This document shows, in pieces, positions 13,479-20,870 of a stretch of 25,639 bases of DNA. Positions within the stretch are counted from its first letter, which is position 1; each line of letters opens with the position of its first letter. Made by a program: the position numbers and the translations under genes. The notes beneath the pieces are model-generated. The model was not told the origin of the DNA. It saw nothing but the letters and a program-made list of their open reading frames with translations, and searched no databases. Source of the stretch: JAHJFW01 sp038065635. Its GTDB lineage: Bacteria > Patescibacteriota > Patescibacteriia > 2-12-FULL-60-25. The stretch is from the NCBI GenBank assembly GCA_038065635.1, contig JBBTQP010000035.1:1-25639 (forward strand), given 5' to 3'.

Positions 13479-14084
13479 TCATTCAACTGTTTTTGTCGGG
13501 AAAGAGAGTTTTGCTTTCTCGATCATCGTTCGGCAGCCGTCCCAAAAAGATTTGTCCGAATCCGTAGCGCTCAAGCATTCGATGACTGTGTACGCTTCGT
13601 CGGACGTCGGATCCGGATAGGTCGCGCGAACTACCCAGCGATTTTGAAGCGTGTCGAACGCCGCAGTCGCTATCCAACTTTCGATATTTCCATCTTCAAA
13701 ATCCGTGAGACGTTCGAGTTCTCCGAACATTTCTCGATCGCGTTTTACAGTCCCTCCGACTCCAAGCTGGACTTCCACCGACTCACCGTCTTTCGGCCCC
13801 GGATATTTTCCGTTTTGATCGGTAAAAGTCGGAGGTAGAACGGACGTGAAAGAGCGACTAACTTCAGCATCCGTAAACGTAATTGAGCTTCCGGTTTGGA
13901 TATTTGCGGTGTTTAATAGGGCGAGTCCTTTTTTTCCTTCTTTCCAGTGGGTCCAGTTCGTTTCTTTCGAAAGTTGTTTCTCTTCGGTGAGAGTCGTTTT
14001 CGCGCATCCGGTTCCTGTTGCGGAAATTATCAAAATAATCACAAGCCATGCGAAGATGTTCGAGAATTGGAGGTATTTGCGCAT
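13479..14084 (-). CDS. Hypothetical exported protein, possible lipoprotein (201 aa)
   Basis: No family recognised. A hydrophobic N-terminal segment (IFAWLVIILIISATGTG) is followed by Cys27, so a lipoprotein signal is possible. The residues before the Cys (TGTG) are a poor lipobox, and an uncleaved anchor is an alternative. The mature part is about 175 residues, soluble and acidic. It includes DAEVSRSFTSVLPPTF, ELERLTDFEDGNIESWIATA, RWVVRATYPDP and a C-terminal CRTMIEKAKLSFP. Two further Cys (in IECLS and GCRTM) could form a disulfide outside the cell. It diverges from the macA-like gene across 106 nt, so the two may share a regulatory region. Confidence 0.6.
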   Translation of the reverse strand: MRKYLQFSNIFAWLVIILIISATGTGCAKTTLTEEKQLSKETNWTHWKEGKKGLALLNTANIQTGSSITFTDAEVSRSFTSVLPPTFTDQNGKYPGPKDGESVEVQLGVGGTVKRDREMFGELERLTDFEDGNIESWIATAAFDTLQNRWVVRATYPDPTSDEAYTVIECLSATDSDKSFWDGCRTMIEKAKLSFPTKTVE

Positions 14085-14141
14085 AGAATTTTACGTTCTG
14101 TCCGCATCATACCTGATAGGATTGGGAGCGCGAAGTGGATG

Positions 14142-14170
14142 TTGAACGAAATCGTTATTTCTGGTACTGT
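14142..14170 (+). promoter_or_regulatory. Promoter of the MacAB-like operon
   Basis: TTGAAC (14142-14147), a 17-nt spacer ending TGG, and TACTGT (14165-14170) give both a -35 and an extended -10. The expected start is about 14177, with a leader of about 14 nt before GTG 14191. Confidence 0.55.
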
Positions 14171-14190
14171 TTATCGGCAAATAACACGTT

Positions 14191-16029
14191 GTGAAGAAAT
14201 TTTTCAGGCCGAGAACGTATGTAATAGTTGGCGTTGTGGCGGTAGTCGCGTTTTTGGGTTATCGGACATTTATTCGTAAACCGGCTATCGTTTTTGAAAC
14301 AGTGAAAGCAGTCAGACAGAATCTAGAACAAACGGTCGAGGTAACTGGCGAAATCAAGCCGGCGTCTCGCATTGACCTTTCTTTCAAAGCGTCCGGCGCT
14401 CTCGGAATCGTTAACGTATCAATTGGCAACGAAGTGAAAAAAGGACAAATTTTAGCAAGTCTCGCGTTTGACGATGCGCATTATGCCGAACGAAACGCAT
14501 CAGCGTCTCTTGCGCAAGCGCGAGCCAATTTGAACGCGCGGCTCGCAGGAGAGACTTCGCAATCCATTCAGGTTTCGATTGCCGCCGTTCTGCAGGCGCA
14601 GGCCGCTTATGACAAGGTCGTTGCTGATTTGGAATCAAGTAAGCGTACTACAGCCGACGCGGTAAGCGCCGCTAGCATAGATTTGCAAACCGCGAAAAAC
14701 AATCTCGATAATCAGGACGCCATCGTAACTCAAAATGTACGCAACTCATACGATTCCGCCGTTACAACTCTTAAATCGACTCTTGGTTCGTTGGAAACTG
14801 GATTAACCGACGGGGATGTTATCAGCGGCGTGGACAACACGGCGGCGAATCAGTCGTATAAAAACGTTCTCGGATTCTTGGATTCCGGTTCCGTAACGAG
14901 ATCGCAATCTTCATACCAAACAGCGAAAGCGGCTAAAATCAAAGCTGAAGCCGCTGTGGATAAGCTTACATCCGCATCGACGCCGGAACAGATTGTTGCC
15001 GCCGCAACTTTGGATCAATCGGCTATTACGCTTGTTCAGACTTACTTGAAGGACGTTCAGAAAGTTTTGTCCGCAAGTTTGACGAATTCGTATTTCACGA
15101 CCGCGGATCTTGCGGCGAAGACGACAACGATCAATGCGGATCTCGCGAGCGTTTCTACTCAAAGCTCCGCAGTTCTTTCCGCGCAGCAGACAATTGTCGG
15201 TGCTGGTTTGACGAAGACAAAAACAATTTCCGAGCTGCAGGACGCTTATAAAACGGCGCAGACTGCTCTCGCCACCGCGATTACGAATGCCGATGTGGAT
15301 GTGCGCACGGCTGAAACTAACGTTGCGATTCAAAAAGCCGCGCTCGATTCCGCGAAAGCATCGCTTGATTTGAAAAAATCTCCGCCTCGAGCTGTAGATG
15401 TAGCCGCGTTACGCGCTTTGGTGGATCAGGCGCAGGCCGCGTACGAGAAGGCTAAAAATGATTTGCAAAATGTGGAAATCGCGGCGCCGGTTGACGGAAT
15501 CGTTTCAGACATTGTTCCGAGTGTAGGAGAGCAGATACCAGCCAACTCCACGGTTATCAGCATGGTTGGAGTTCAGAGTTATGAAATTGAAGCGGAAGTT
15601 CCAGAGGCGGATATCACAAAGATCGAGGTCGGTCAGTCCGCATCCACCACGCTCGATGCGTACGGTGATGAGGTTTCATTTTCAGGAACCGTGACAGCGA
15701 AGGATCCTGCAGAAACGCGAATTCAAGACGCTATTTACTACAAGATTCACTTCATGATCGATCCCGCCGGACACGAGGTAAAACCCGGCATGACGGCTAA
15801 TGTTACGATTATTACCGAGCGTGCAGATAACGCTCTTGTGATTCCGTTACGCGCAGTACGAACCGATTCCGCTACTGGTGAAAAGACCGTGCGTATTCTC
15901 GTTGGATCTGCGACTGTAACGAAAACCGTAGAACTTGGATTGCGCGGAGACGACGGTTTCGTGCAAGTTACCAGCGGACTCACGGAAGGCGACGCGGTCG
16001 TAGTCGGCGAAACCACGGCAGGTCCATGA
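14191..16029 (+). CDS. MacA/HlyD-like periplasmic-adaptor protein with long coiled coil
   Basis: Adaptor subunit of a tripartite ABC exporter (612 aa). An N-terminal membrane anchor (YVIVGVVAVVAFLGYRTF) precedes the first half of a lipoyl/barrel-sandwich domain (GIVNVSIGNEVKKGQILASL, about 70-90). Residues of about 95-420 are Ala/Gln/Lys-rich heptad-like helices. The second lipoyl half is NVEIAAPVDGIVSDIVPSVG (from about 427). A beta-barrel (EIEAEVPEADITKIEVGQ) and a membrane-proximal domain (GFVQVTSGLTEGDAVVVG) follow. MacA proteins are usually under 400 aa, so the hairpin is enlarged by more than 200 residues. GTG 14191 is used because it is just upstream of the anchor; no Shine-Dalgarno is visible. 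Its stop overlaps the ATPase start by 4 nt (ATGA), implying coupled translation. Confidence 0.85.
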   Translation: MKKFFRPRTYVIVGVVAVVAFLGYRTFIRKPAIVFETVKAVRQNLEQTVEVTGEIKPASRIDLSFKASGALGIVNVSIGNEVKKGQILASLAFDDAHYAERNASASLAQARANLNARLAGETSQSIQVSIAAVLQAQAAYDKVVADLESSKRTTADAVSAASIDLQTAKNNLDNQDAIVTQNVRNSYDSAVTTLKSTLGSLETGLTDGDVISGVDNTAANQSYKNVLGFLDSGSVTRSQSSYQTAKAAKIKAEAAVDKLTSASTPEQIVAAATLDQSAITLVQTYLKDVQKVLSASLTNSYFTTADLAAKTTTINADLASVSTQSSAVLSAQQTIVGAGLTKTKTISELQDAYKTAQTALATAITNADVDVRTAETNVAIQKAALDSAKASLDLKKSPPRAVDVAALRALVDQAQAAYEKAKNDLQNVEIAAPVDGIVSDIVPSVGEQIPANSTVISMVGVQSYEIEAEVPEADITKIEVGQSASTTLDAYGDEVSFSGTVTAKDPAETRIQDAIYYKIHFMIDPAGHEVKPGMTANVTIITERADNALVIPLRAVRTDSATGEKTVRILVGSATVTKTVELGLRGDDGFVQVTSGLTEGDAVVVGETTAGP

Positions 16030-16754
16030 CGGATATAATCAAGGTCGTTGACCTTAATAAAAAGTACGTGAACGACGAAGTTGTGACCCCGGTTCTTCAT
16101 GGCGTTACGTTTTCGGTAAAAAAAGGGGAGTTCATTGCGATTATGGGTCCATCGGGTTCAGGAAAATCTACGCTCATGCATATCCTGGGTTTTTTAGACA
16201 CGCTTACAACCGGAAAATATTTTTTTGACGAACGGGACGTTACAACGCTCGACGACGACGAGTTGGCGCGAATGCGCGGAGAGAATGTTGGTTTTATTTT
16301 TCAGGCGTTCAATCTTTTGCCTCGCACAACGGTTTTAGAAAATGTAAAACTTCCGCTTCTGTATTCCAATATACCTCTAGGCGAAAGAGACAAGTTAGCT
16401 CGCCAAGCGATCGATTCCGTCGGTCTTGGCCATCGCGTAAATAATTTATCAAATCAATTGTCAGGAGGAGAACGCCAGCGCGTGGCGATCGCCCGCGCTC
16501 TTATTAGAAATCCCGCAGTAATTTTTGCGGACGAACCTACCGGAAATCTTGATTCCAAGAGCGGAGTTCAGGTCATGGGTATTTTGCAGAGATTGAATCT
16601 CGAACAGGGACGCACGATCATACTTGTGACGCACGAGACATATACATCCGAACACGCGGAACGGATTTTACATATCAGAGACGGGCTTATTCATGCTGAT
16701 GTTCCTGTAAAAAATCGCCGCATTGCCGACGGTAAAGAGGAGCTGCTCAAATAA
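16026..16754 (+). CDS. MacB/LolD-type ABC transporter ATP-binding protein
   Basis: ATPase of the exporter (242 aa). All ABC motifs are present: Walker A GPSGSGKST (from residue 41), Q-loop FIFQAFNLLPRTTVLENVKL, signature LSGGERQRVAIARAL, Walker B VIFADEPTGNLDSKSG and the H-loop VTHE. NLLPRTTVLENV and PTGNLD are typical of the MacB/LolD/FtsE group. In E. coli MacB this domain is fused to the permease; here it is a separate gene, as in most Gram-positive systems. The start overlaps the stop of the adaptor gene, and the stop is 2 nt before the first permease. One ATPase must serve both permeases, probably as a homodimer below a permease heterodimer. Confidence 0.93.
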   Translation: MTDIIKVVDLNKKYVNDEVVTPVLHGVTFSVKKGEFIAIMGPSGSGKSTLMHILGFLDTLTTGKYFFDERDVTTLDDDELARMRGENVGFIFQAFNLLPRTTVLENVKLPLLYSNIPLGERDKLARQAIDSVGLGHRVNNLSNQLSGGERQRVAIARALIRNPAVIFADEPTGNLDSKSGVQVMGILQRLNLEQGRTIILVTHETYTSEHAERILHIRDGLIHADVPVKNRRIADGKEELLK

Positions 16755-16756
16755 AC

Positions 16757-17986
16757 ATGCATATTCAAGACCTTGTGAGGAGTTCGCTCCAGAGTCTAGG
16801 TCGGACCAAGGGAAGGTCGGCTCTCACCATGCTTGGAATAATCATCGGCGTTTTGTCAGTGATCCTCGTACTCTCAATCGGTGAAGCGGCGCAGCGGCAA
16901 ATCTTGGGGCAGATCGCAGCTTTCGGTTCAGACGTCGTGTTTGTTCGCAACGGTCCGACTGAATCAACAGGCCAACCCACGCCGTTTTTTAAGGAGAGTC
17001 TCACTTTTCGCGACGTGCGGAAACTCGAGTCGTATCCGTGGGCGACGATCATAGTAGGAAAAGTTGTACAACAAGACGAAATTGTGGCGCAGGGGATCAC
17101 GACAAAAGCGCAAATAATCGGAACCATGCCAGGCGAGCTTTATCTAACCACGACTCCTGTCGCGGCAGGATCGTTTTTGACGTTGTCCGACGTTGAGAGT
17201 CGTTCTCGCGTAGCCGTTTTAGGAACGGACGTGGCGCGTGCCGCGTTTGGTTCGGAAGATCCGATTGGAAAAACAATAAAAGTGAACAGCGTGCCGTTCC
17301 GCGTCATAGGCGTGATGGCGCGCGCCGGTTCGAGCGGTTTTTTCAATCCTGATCGCGCGGTATACGTTCCGGTCACATCGTCGCTCGACGCTTACAATAA
17401 AAAATATCTCACGCTTATCCAAGCCAAGACCTCGTTTCAAGATATACGAGAAGGAGTAAATCGAATCGCCGTCGCATTACGCGACAAGCATGGAATAGAT
17501 AATCCATCGGGAGATCCGACGAAAGATGATTTTAATTTACTGACGCAGGAAGACATGATCAAGACTGCGTCTACCGTGACCGGCATATTGCAGATTTTAT
17601 TATCGTCAATCGCAGCGATATCGCTCTTGGTCGGGGGCATAGGAATCATGAATATAATGTATGTCACCGTGACCGAACGAACTCGCGAGATCGGTTTGAG
17701 AAAATCATTGGGCGCAAAACAAGGCGACATCCTGAGCCAATTTTTGTTCGAGGCGGCGCTTCAGACATTGGTTGGAGGCATAATTGGGATCGTTCTCGGT
17801 ATTATTTTTTCCTGGATCGGCATCTCCATAATCAGCAAATATCAGGCCGGATGGGAATTCGCAGTGTCGATTCGCGGTGTGTTGCTTGGCTTATCAGTTT
17901 CTACAGCGATTGGAATCGTTTTCGGTTTTTTTCCAGCTCGACGCGCGGCATATCTTAACCCGATTGAAGCGTTGCGCCGCGAATGA
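16757..17986 (+). CDS. MacB/FtsX-type ABC permease 1
   Basis: Permease subunit (409 aa). It has the usual four-helix layout: one N-terminal helix (GRSALTMLGIIIGVLSVILVLS), an extracytoplasmic MacB-PCD domain (about residues 45-270), and three C-terminal helices. The most conserved block reads SLLVGGIGIMNIMYVTVTER followed by TREIGLRKSLGAKQGDIL, the coupling region to the ATPase. The end FGFFPARRAAYLNPIEALR is family-typical. MacB-type transporters work by mechanotransmission and move substrates outside the membrane; the substrate here is unknown. It follows the ATPase by 2 nt and precedes a paralogue by 4 nt, so all four genes appear to form one operon. No Shine-Dalgarno precedes it, so coupling probably drives translation. 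Confidence 0.92.
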   Translation: MHIQDLVRSSLQSLGRTKGRSALTMLGIIIGVLSVILVLSIGEAAQRQILGQIAAFGSDVVFVRNGPTESTGQPTPFFKESLTFRDVRKLESYPWATIIVGKVVQQDEIVAQGITTKAQIIGTMPGELYLTTTPVAAGSFLTLSDVESRSRVAVLGTDVARAAFGSEDPIGKTIKVNSVPFRVIGVMARAGSSGFFNPDRAVYVPVTSSLDAYNKKYLTLIQAKTSFQDIREGVNRIAVALRDKHGIDNPSGDPTKDDFNLLTQEDMIKTASTVTGILQILLSSIAAISLLVGGIGIMNIMYVTVTERTREIGLRKSLGAKQGDILSQFLFEAALQTLVGGIIGIVLGIIFSWIGISIISKYQAGWEFAVSIRGVLLGLSVSTAIGIVFGFFPARRAAYLNPIEALRRE

Positions 17987-17990
17987 TTTT

Positions 17991-19049
17991 ATGAAACTTC
18001 GAGACTTGCTCCCGCTTTCTTTTGCCGCCATTCTTGTAAACAAAGCCAGGTCGGTTTTAACCATGCTTGGGATAATCATAGGAATCGCCGCAGTCATTTT
18101 GATGGTCGCCGTGGGACAGGCGGCGCAAAGCTATCTTTTATCGCAAGTAGCGAGTTTCGGAAGCGACTTTATCGCCGTTGCGAACGGAAAAGGGGATGAG
18201 GCGCGAGGAGGCGCACCGAACCCGACTCTAAAGCAGACGCTTACGTTTCAAGATTTTGAAAAGGTAAAAGCGTTACCGTGGCCGAAAGGCGTGACAGGCG
18301 AGTTGATTGCGCGCGATCTCGTATCATATGCCGGTTCCGACAAACTTACTTATGTGACCGGCGCGACTCCGGACGATCCGTTAATATTTAATTTAGTGAT
18401 CGATGAAGGAATGTATTTTTCAGACAACGATCTTTCAAGTCATGCTCGAGTCGTGGTTCTCGGTTCTAAAATAGTGGACATATTATTCGGTGAAGAAGAT
18501 CCGATAGGACGCACGATCAAAATCGCCAAACGCCCGTTCCGCGTTGTAGGAACGTTCAAGCCCGCCGGAACTATTTTTTTCAGCGATGCGGACGATCAGG
18601 TGTACATACCGGCAACATCCGCGATGGATTTGTATAACAAGACAAAGCTTGACTATATCGCAATTAAAGCAGGGACATCGCTGTCTATTTCGCAGGCGAA
18701 GGAACTCGTTCGAGTTACATTGCGCGACGCGCACAACATAAACAATCCAAACGGCATTCTTTCGAAAGATGATTTTCAGGTGACAACGCANNNNNNNNNN
18801 NNNNNNNNNNNNNNNNNNNNNNNNNNNNNNNNNNNNNNNNNNNNNNNNNNNNNNNNNNNNNNNNNNNNNNNNNNNNNNNNNNNNNNNNNNGTAATCTCAG
18901 AATATCAATCAGGATGGACGTTCTCCGTTCCATGGAACGGCGCAATCCTCGGATTCAGCGTATCCGTCGCAATCGGCGTGATCTTCGGTTATTTTCCAGC
19001 GCGGAAGGCCGCGCGTCTCAACTCTATCGAAGCGCTCCATTTCGAATGA
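17991..19049 (+). CDS. MacB/FtsX-type ABC permease 2 (interrupted by a gap)
   Basis: Paralogue of the preceding permease. It starts at ATG 17991 (MKLRDLLPLSFAAILVNKAR), 4 nt after the stop of permease 1. The frame is open further upstream, but that part is antisense or overlapping sequence. Helix 1 (VLTMLGIIIGIAAVILMVA), the PCD domain and the end FGYFPARKAARLNSIEALHF are present. 100 N at 18791-18890 replace helices 2-3 and the conserved GGIGIMN/TREIGLRK block. Alignment with permease 1 (17548-17827) predicts about 280 missing nt. That equals 100 modulo 3, which is why the frame survives the placeholder; a full protein would be about 412 aa against 409. It probably pairs with permease 1 as a heterodimer. 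Confidence 0.88.
   Translation: MKLRDLLPLSFAAILVNKARSVLTMLGIIIGIAAVILMVAVGQAAQSYLLSQVASFGSDFIAVANGKGDEARGGAPNPTLKQTLTFQDFEKVKALPWPKGVTGELIARDLVSYAGSDKLTYVTGATPDDPLIFNLVIDEGMYFSDNDLSSHARVVVLGSKIVDILFGEEDPIGRTIKIAKRPFRVVGTFKPAGTIFFSDADDQVYIPATSAMDLYNKTKLDYIAIKAGTSLSISQAKELVRVTLRDAHNINNPNGILSKDDFQVTTXXXXXXXXXXXXXXXXXXXXXXXXXXXXXXXXXXVISEYQSGWTFSVPWNGAILGFSVSVAIGVIFGYFPARKAARLNSIEALHFE
18791..18890. other. Scaffold gap (100 N) inside permease 2
   Basis: Exactly 100 N. The left contig ends at ACGCA, the point where permease 1 enters its most conserved region, suggesting a repeat-induced assembly break. The true size is inferred as about 280 nt. Confidence 0.95.
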
Positions 19050-19067
19050 TTCTGTTTAGAAATCCGG

Positions 19068-19203
19068 GGAATAACCCCCTCTAACTCCCCCTTTTAATAA
19101 AGTGGGAGGATGATTCATAAATCCCTCCACTTTCCGCCTGAGGCGGATCTGCCTTTGGCATGAAACTCAAATAATGTAAGGGGAGGTTAGGAGGGGGTTA
19201 TTT
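19068..19203. repeat. Long nested imperfect palindrome between permease 2 and doxX-like gene
   Basis: Outer arms are AATAACCCCCTCTAACTCCC (from about 19070) and its approximate complement ending GGTTAGGAGGGGGTTATT (to about 19202). Inside are AAAGTGGGAGG against CCCTCCACTTT, and a central CCGCCT-GAGGCGG hairpin. It is a fourth palindrome family, about 135 nt, with no ORF. It ends just before the doxX-like promoter. It may attenuate read-through from the exporter operon. Confidence 0.8.
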
Positions 19204-19205
19204 CA

Positions 19206-19214
19206 TGATATAAT
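19206..19214 (+). promoter_or_regulatory. Consensus extended -10 (TGa TATAAT) before the DoxX-like gene
   Basis: TGA followed by TATAAT (19209-19214) ends 9 nt before ATG 19224. The mRNA leader would be only a few nt and no Shine-Dalgarno is present. It directly follows the palindromic repeat. Confidence 0.65.
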
Positions 19215-19223
19215 TGATTCACT

Positions 19224-19697
19224 ATGAAAAAAATCGAAGGTGCTCTATTCGCTTTGCGCGTTTCTTTGGGAGTTATATTTTTTTATGCCGGTATCAGCAA
19301 AATCATGAATCCTGCATGGTCTGCGGCAGGATATCTCTCAAACGCCGCGACCTTCAAGGGTTTTTATCACTGGCTTGTAAGTCCCGGAGTATTGCCAACG
19401 ATTAATTTTATTAACGAATGGTCGTTGTTTCTATTGGGCGTCGCATTGATACTCGGAATATTCGTGCGTCTTTCCTCGTGGCTCGGAGTTGTGTTGATGG
19501 CGTTGTATTATTTTCCGGTACTCTCGTTTCCGTACGTAGGAAAGAATTATTTCTTGGTTGATGAACACGTGGTGTTTATCGTTTGTCTTATTCTTTTGGC
19601 ATCATCGCGTGCCGGTCGAATTTGGGGTCTCGATAAAATCATAGCCAAGTCTTCATTTGGAAAAAGACGGCCGAAACTACAGAGTGCGTTAGGATAG
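19224..19697 (+). CDS. DoxX-like membrane protein
   Basis: 157-aa integral membrane protein of the DoxX/DoxD-like superfamily. Four hydrophobic segments are visible: LFALRVSLGVIFFYAGISKI, EWSLFLLGVALILGIFV, SWLGVVLMALYYFPVL and HVVFIVCLILLAS. The family-typical FxYAGxxKI in the first helix and GIFVRLSSWLG between helices 2 and 3 are present. Family members have been linked to thiosulfate:quinone oxidoreduction and redox stress, but the activity of this type is not established. A Lys/Arg-rich tail ends in the cytoplasm. It has its own near-leaderless promoter, and its last 9 nt overlap the end of the converging GIY-YIG gene. Confidence 0.82.
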   Translation: MKKIEGALFALRVSLGVIFFYAGISKIMNPAWSAAGYLSNAATFKGFYHWLVSPGVLPTINFINEWSLFLLGVALILGIFVRLSSWLGVVLMALYYFPVLSFPYVGKNYFLVDEHVVFIVCLILLASSRAGRIWGLDKIIAKSSFGKRRPKLQSALG

Positions 19698-19931
19698 TTT
19701 TGGTAGAAGCCTCTCTTTTTTTATTTTTGTCAGACTCTTGATGTAAGCTTCGCGTTTCCTCGCCTCGCCTTCGGTTTTATACGATTCGGTTTTTACGAGC
19801 GTCACCGGGCCGTGCGAGCGAGTGTATTTGGCGCCTTGTCCGGAGTTGTGTTTTTCGATTCTGCCTCTGACGTCAAGAGCGATCCCCGTGTAAAGAGAGT
19901 TGTCAGCACAGCGAACGATATATGCTGCCAT
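19689..19931 (-). CDS. GIY-YIG nuclease-superfamily protein (80 aa)
   Basis: Single-domain UPF0213/YhbQ-like GIY-YIG protein. The start is MAAYIVRCADNSLYTGIA, giving the YIV...YTG pair (residues 4-6 and 14-16). DVRGRIEKHNSG supplies the Arg and His positions, and GPVTLVKTES with EARKREAYIKSL contains the likely metal-binding Glu. Stand-alone proteins of this type have uncertain roles in DNA processing. The frame is open to 20174, but homology begins at ATG 19931; the longer version would run antisense into plsC. It converges with the DoxX-like gene with a 9-nt overlap and diverges from plsC across 81 nt. No clear ribosome site was seen. Confidence 0.88.
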   Translation of the reverse strand: MAAYIVRCADNSLYTGIALDVRGRIEKHNSGQGAKYTRSHGPVTLVKTESYKTEGEARKREAYIKSLTKIKKERLLPKLS

Positions 19932-20001
19932 TTTTTCAGAGAACCCTTGTTTCTTTTGAAAAAAGAGTATAGCGTTGCCGTGACTTTGACAACTGACACC
20001 G

Positions 20002-20007
20002 AGGAGG
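20002..20007 (+). promoter_or_regulatory. Strong Shine-Dalgarno that decides the plsC start
   Basis: AGGAGG lies 5 nt before GTG 20013. The out-of-frame ATG at 20011 overlaps the GTG and reads ATG TGA, so it cannot be used. Confidence 0.8.
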
Positions 20008-20012
20008 GCGAT

Positions 20013-20831
20013 GTGAGAATTCGAGAAAAAATCGCGATCGTCCTTTCGATCGCTGTGTTCGTTTTCATTTTCGGGCTGCTTTGTTGGCCGATGGTATGCG
20101 CGATCCGTCTCGTCGGCTGGCTGTTTCGTAGGAGTGAGAGAGCCATCCGGTCGCAGATTGCGCGCTGCGCCCACTGGTGGGGCTCGGTCGTCTTCTACTC
20201 CGCCTGTAAGTTATTGCGGCTGGACGTCAAGATCGCGGTTGAAGGGGACAGGTGCCTCATCATCGACAGGTCGTGCGTCGTAATCGCGAACCATCAGAGC
20301 ACTCTGGATATCGCGGTCATCACGTGGTTGGTGAATAGGCTCGGCTTGGGAAATTCTCGTTGGGTCATGAAGCGACCGCTTCGAAAAGCTCCGGTGCTCG
20401 GATGGATAGCGGAGCGCATCGGCAACGCATTTGTCTCACGTGGGAAGAATCCGGCGAACGTCTGGGAAATCGAACGTTGCGCCGAGATTCTGCGCGAAGA
20501 CAATGCGTCCATCATCCTTTTTCCGGAGGGTACGCGTTTCGTGCCGGCAAGGGCATCAAAAAAATACAGGCACGTTCTTCCGCCAAAAAAGACAGGGTTC
20601 AATCTGTTTTGCAGCGCGTTGCCGAACGCAGCCGTTGTCTCGGTCACGCTTCAGTGGAATCCGCCGGTTGCCGACGGTACGCGTGGCAAAACCATGTTTC
20701 AAGCCGCGGATTTCTACGGCAAGTCTCTCAAGCTAAACATTCGCATCGTTGCACCACACGAGGTCCGTTCGGACGAAGAGTGGCTCGAGCGCGATTGGGA
20801 AGCGAAAGACAGGATCCTCTCGCCTCCGTAA
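20013..20831 (+). CDS. plsC: 1-acyl-sn-glycerol-3-phosphate acyltransferase-like (PlsC)
   Basis: Membrane-associated acyltransferase (272 aa) of the lysophosphatidate acyltransferase family, which makes phosphatidic acid. An N-terminal anchor (IAIVLSIAVFVFIFGLLCWP) precedes motif I NHQSTLD (93-99, His and Asp catalytic), then WVMKRPLRKAPVLGW, motif II-like FVSRGKN (about 140-146) and motif III FPEGTR (170-175). GTG 20013 is chosen for its AGGAGG; the frame is open from 19812, but those 67 codons are antisense to the GIY-YIG gene and lack homology. Closer matches may be the larger YihG-type acyltransferases. Unlike its neighbours, it has a classical ribosome site and its codons look more GC-rich by eye, so transfer is possible but unproven. 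Confidence 0.85.
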   Translation: MRIREKIAIVLSIAVFVFIFGLLCWPMVCAIRLVGWLFRRSERAIRSQIARCAHWWGSVVFYSACKLLRLDVKIAVEGDRCLIIDRSCVVIANHQSTLDIAVITWLVNRLGLGNSRWVMKRPLRKAPVLGWIAERIGNAFVSRGKNPANVWEIERCAEILREDNASIILFPEGTRFVPARASKKYRHVLPPKKTGFNLFCSALPNAAVVSVTLQWNPPVADGTRGKTMFQAADFYGKSLKLNIRIVAPHEVRSDEEWLERDWEAKDRILSPP

Positions 20832-20850
20832 TCTCACGGGGGTTTTTGTT
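20823..20850 (+). terminator. Intrinsic terminator overlapping the plsC stop
   Basis: CCTCCG pairs with CGGGGG (one wobble) around an 8-nt loop containing the TAA stop, followed by TTTTTGTT. The stop codon lies within the terminator loop. Confidence 0.75.
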
Positions 20851-20870
20851 TTAATCTTAGTATAGCAGAG

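Noticed and set aside
17877..17990. Upstream extension of permease 2 into permease 1
   Set aside because: The extra 38 codons overlap the conserved C-terminus of permease 1 in another frame. ATG 17991 gives the normal MacB-type N-terminus and a 4-nt operon spacing.
19812..20012. 67-codon N-terminal extension of the PlsC gene
   Set aside because: It is antisense to the recognisable GIY-YIG gene, and AGGAGG marks GTG 20013.
19932..20174. N-terminal extension of the GIY-YIG protein
   Set aside because: It runs antisense to plsC and has no domain. Homology starts at the Met next to the YIV motif.
20859..20867. TGc TATACT on the minus strand just after znuB
   Set aside because: It is a good extended -10 sequence, but it would drive only antisense RNA into plsC and has no supporting gene, so it is left as chance.
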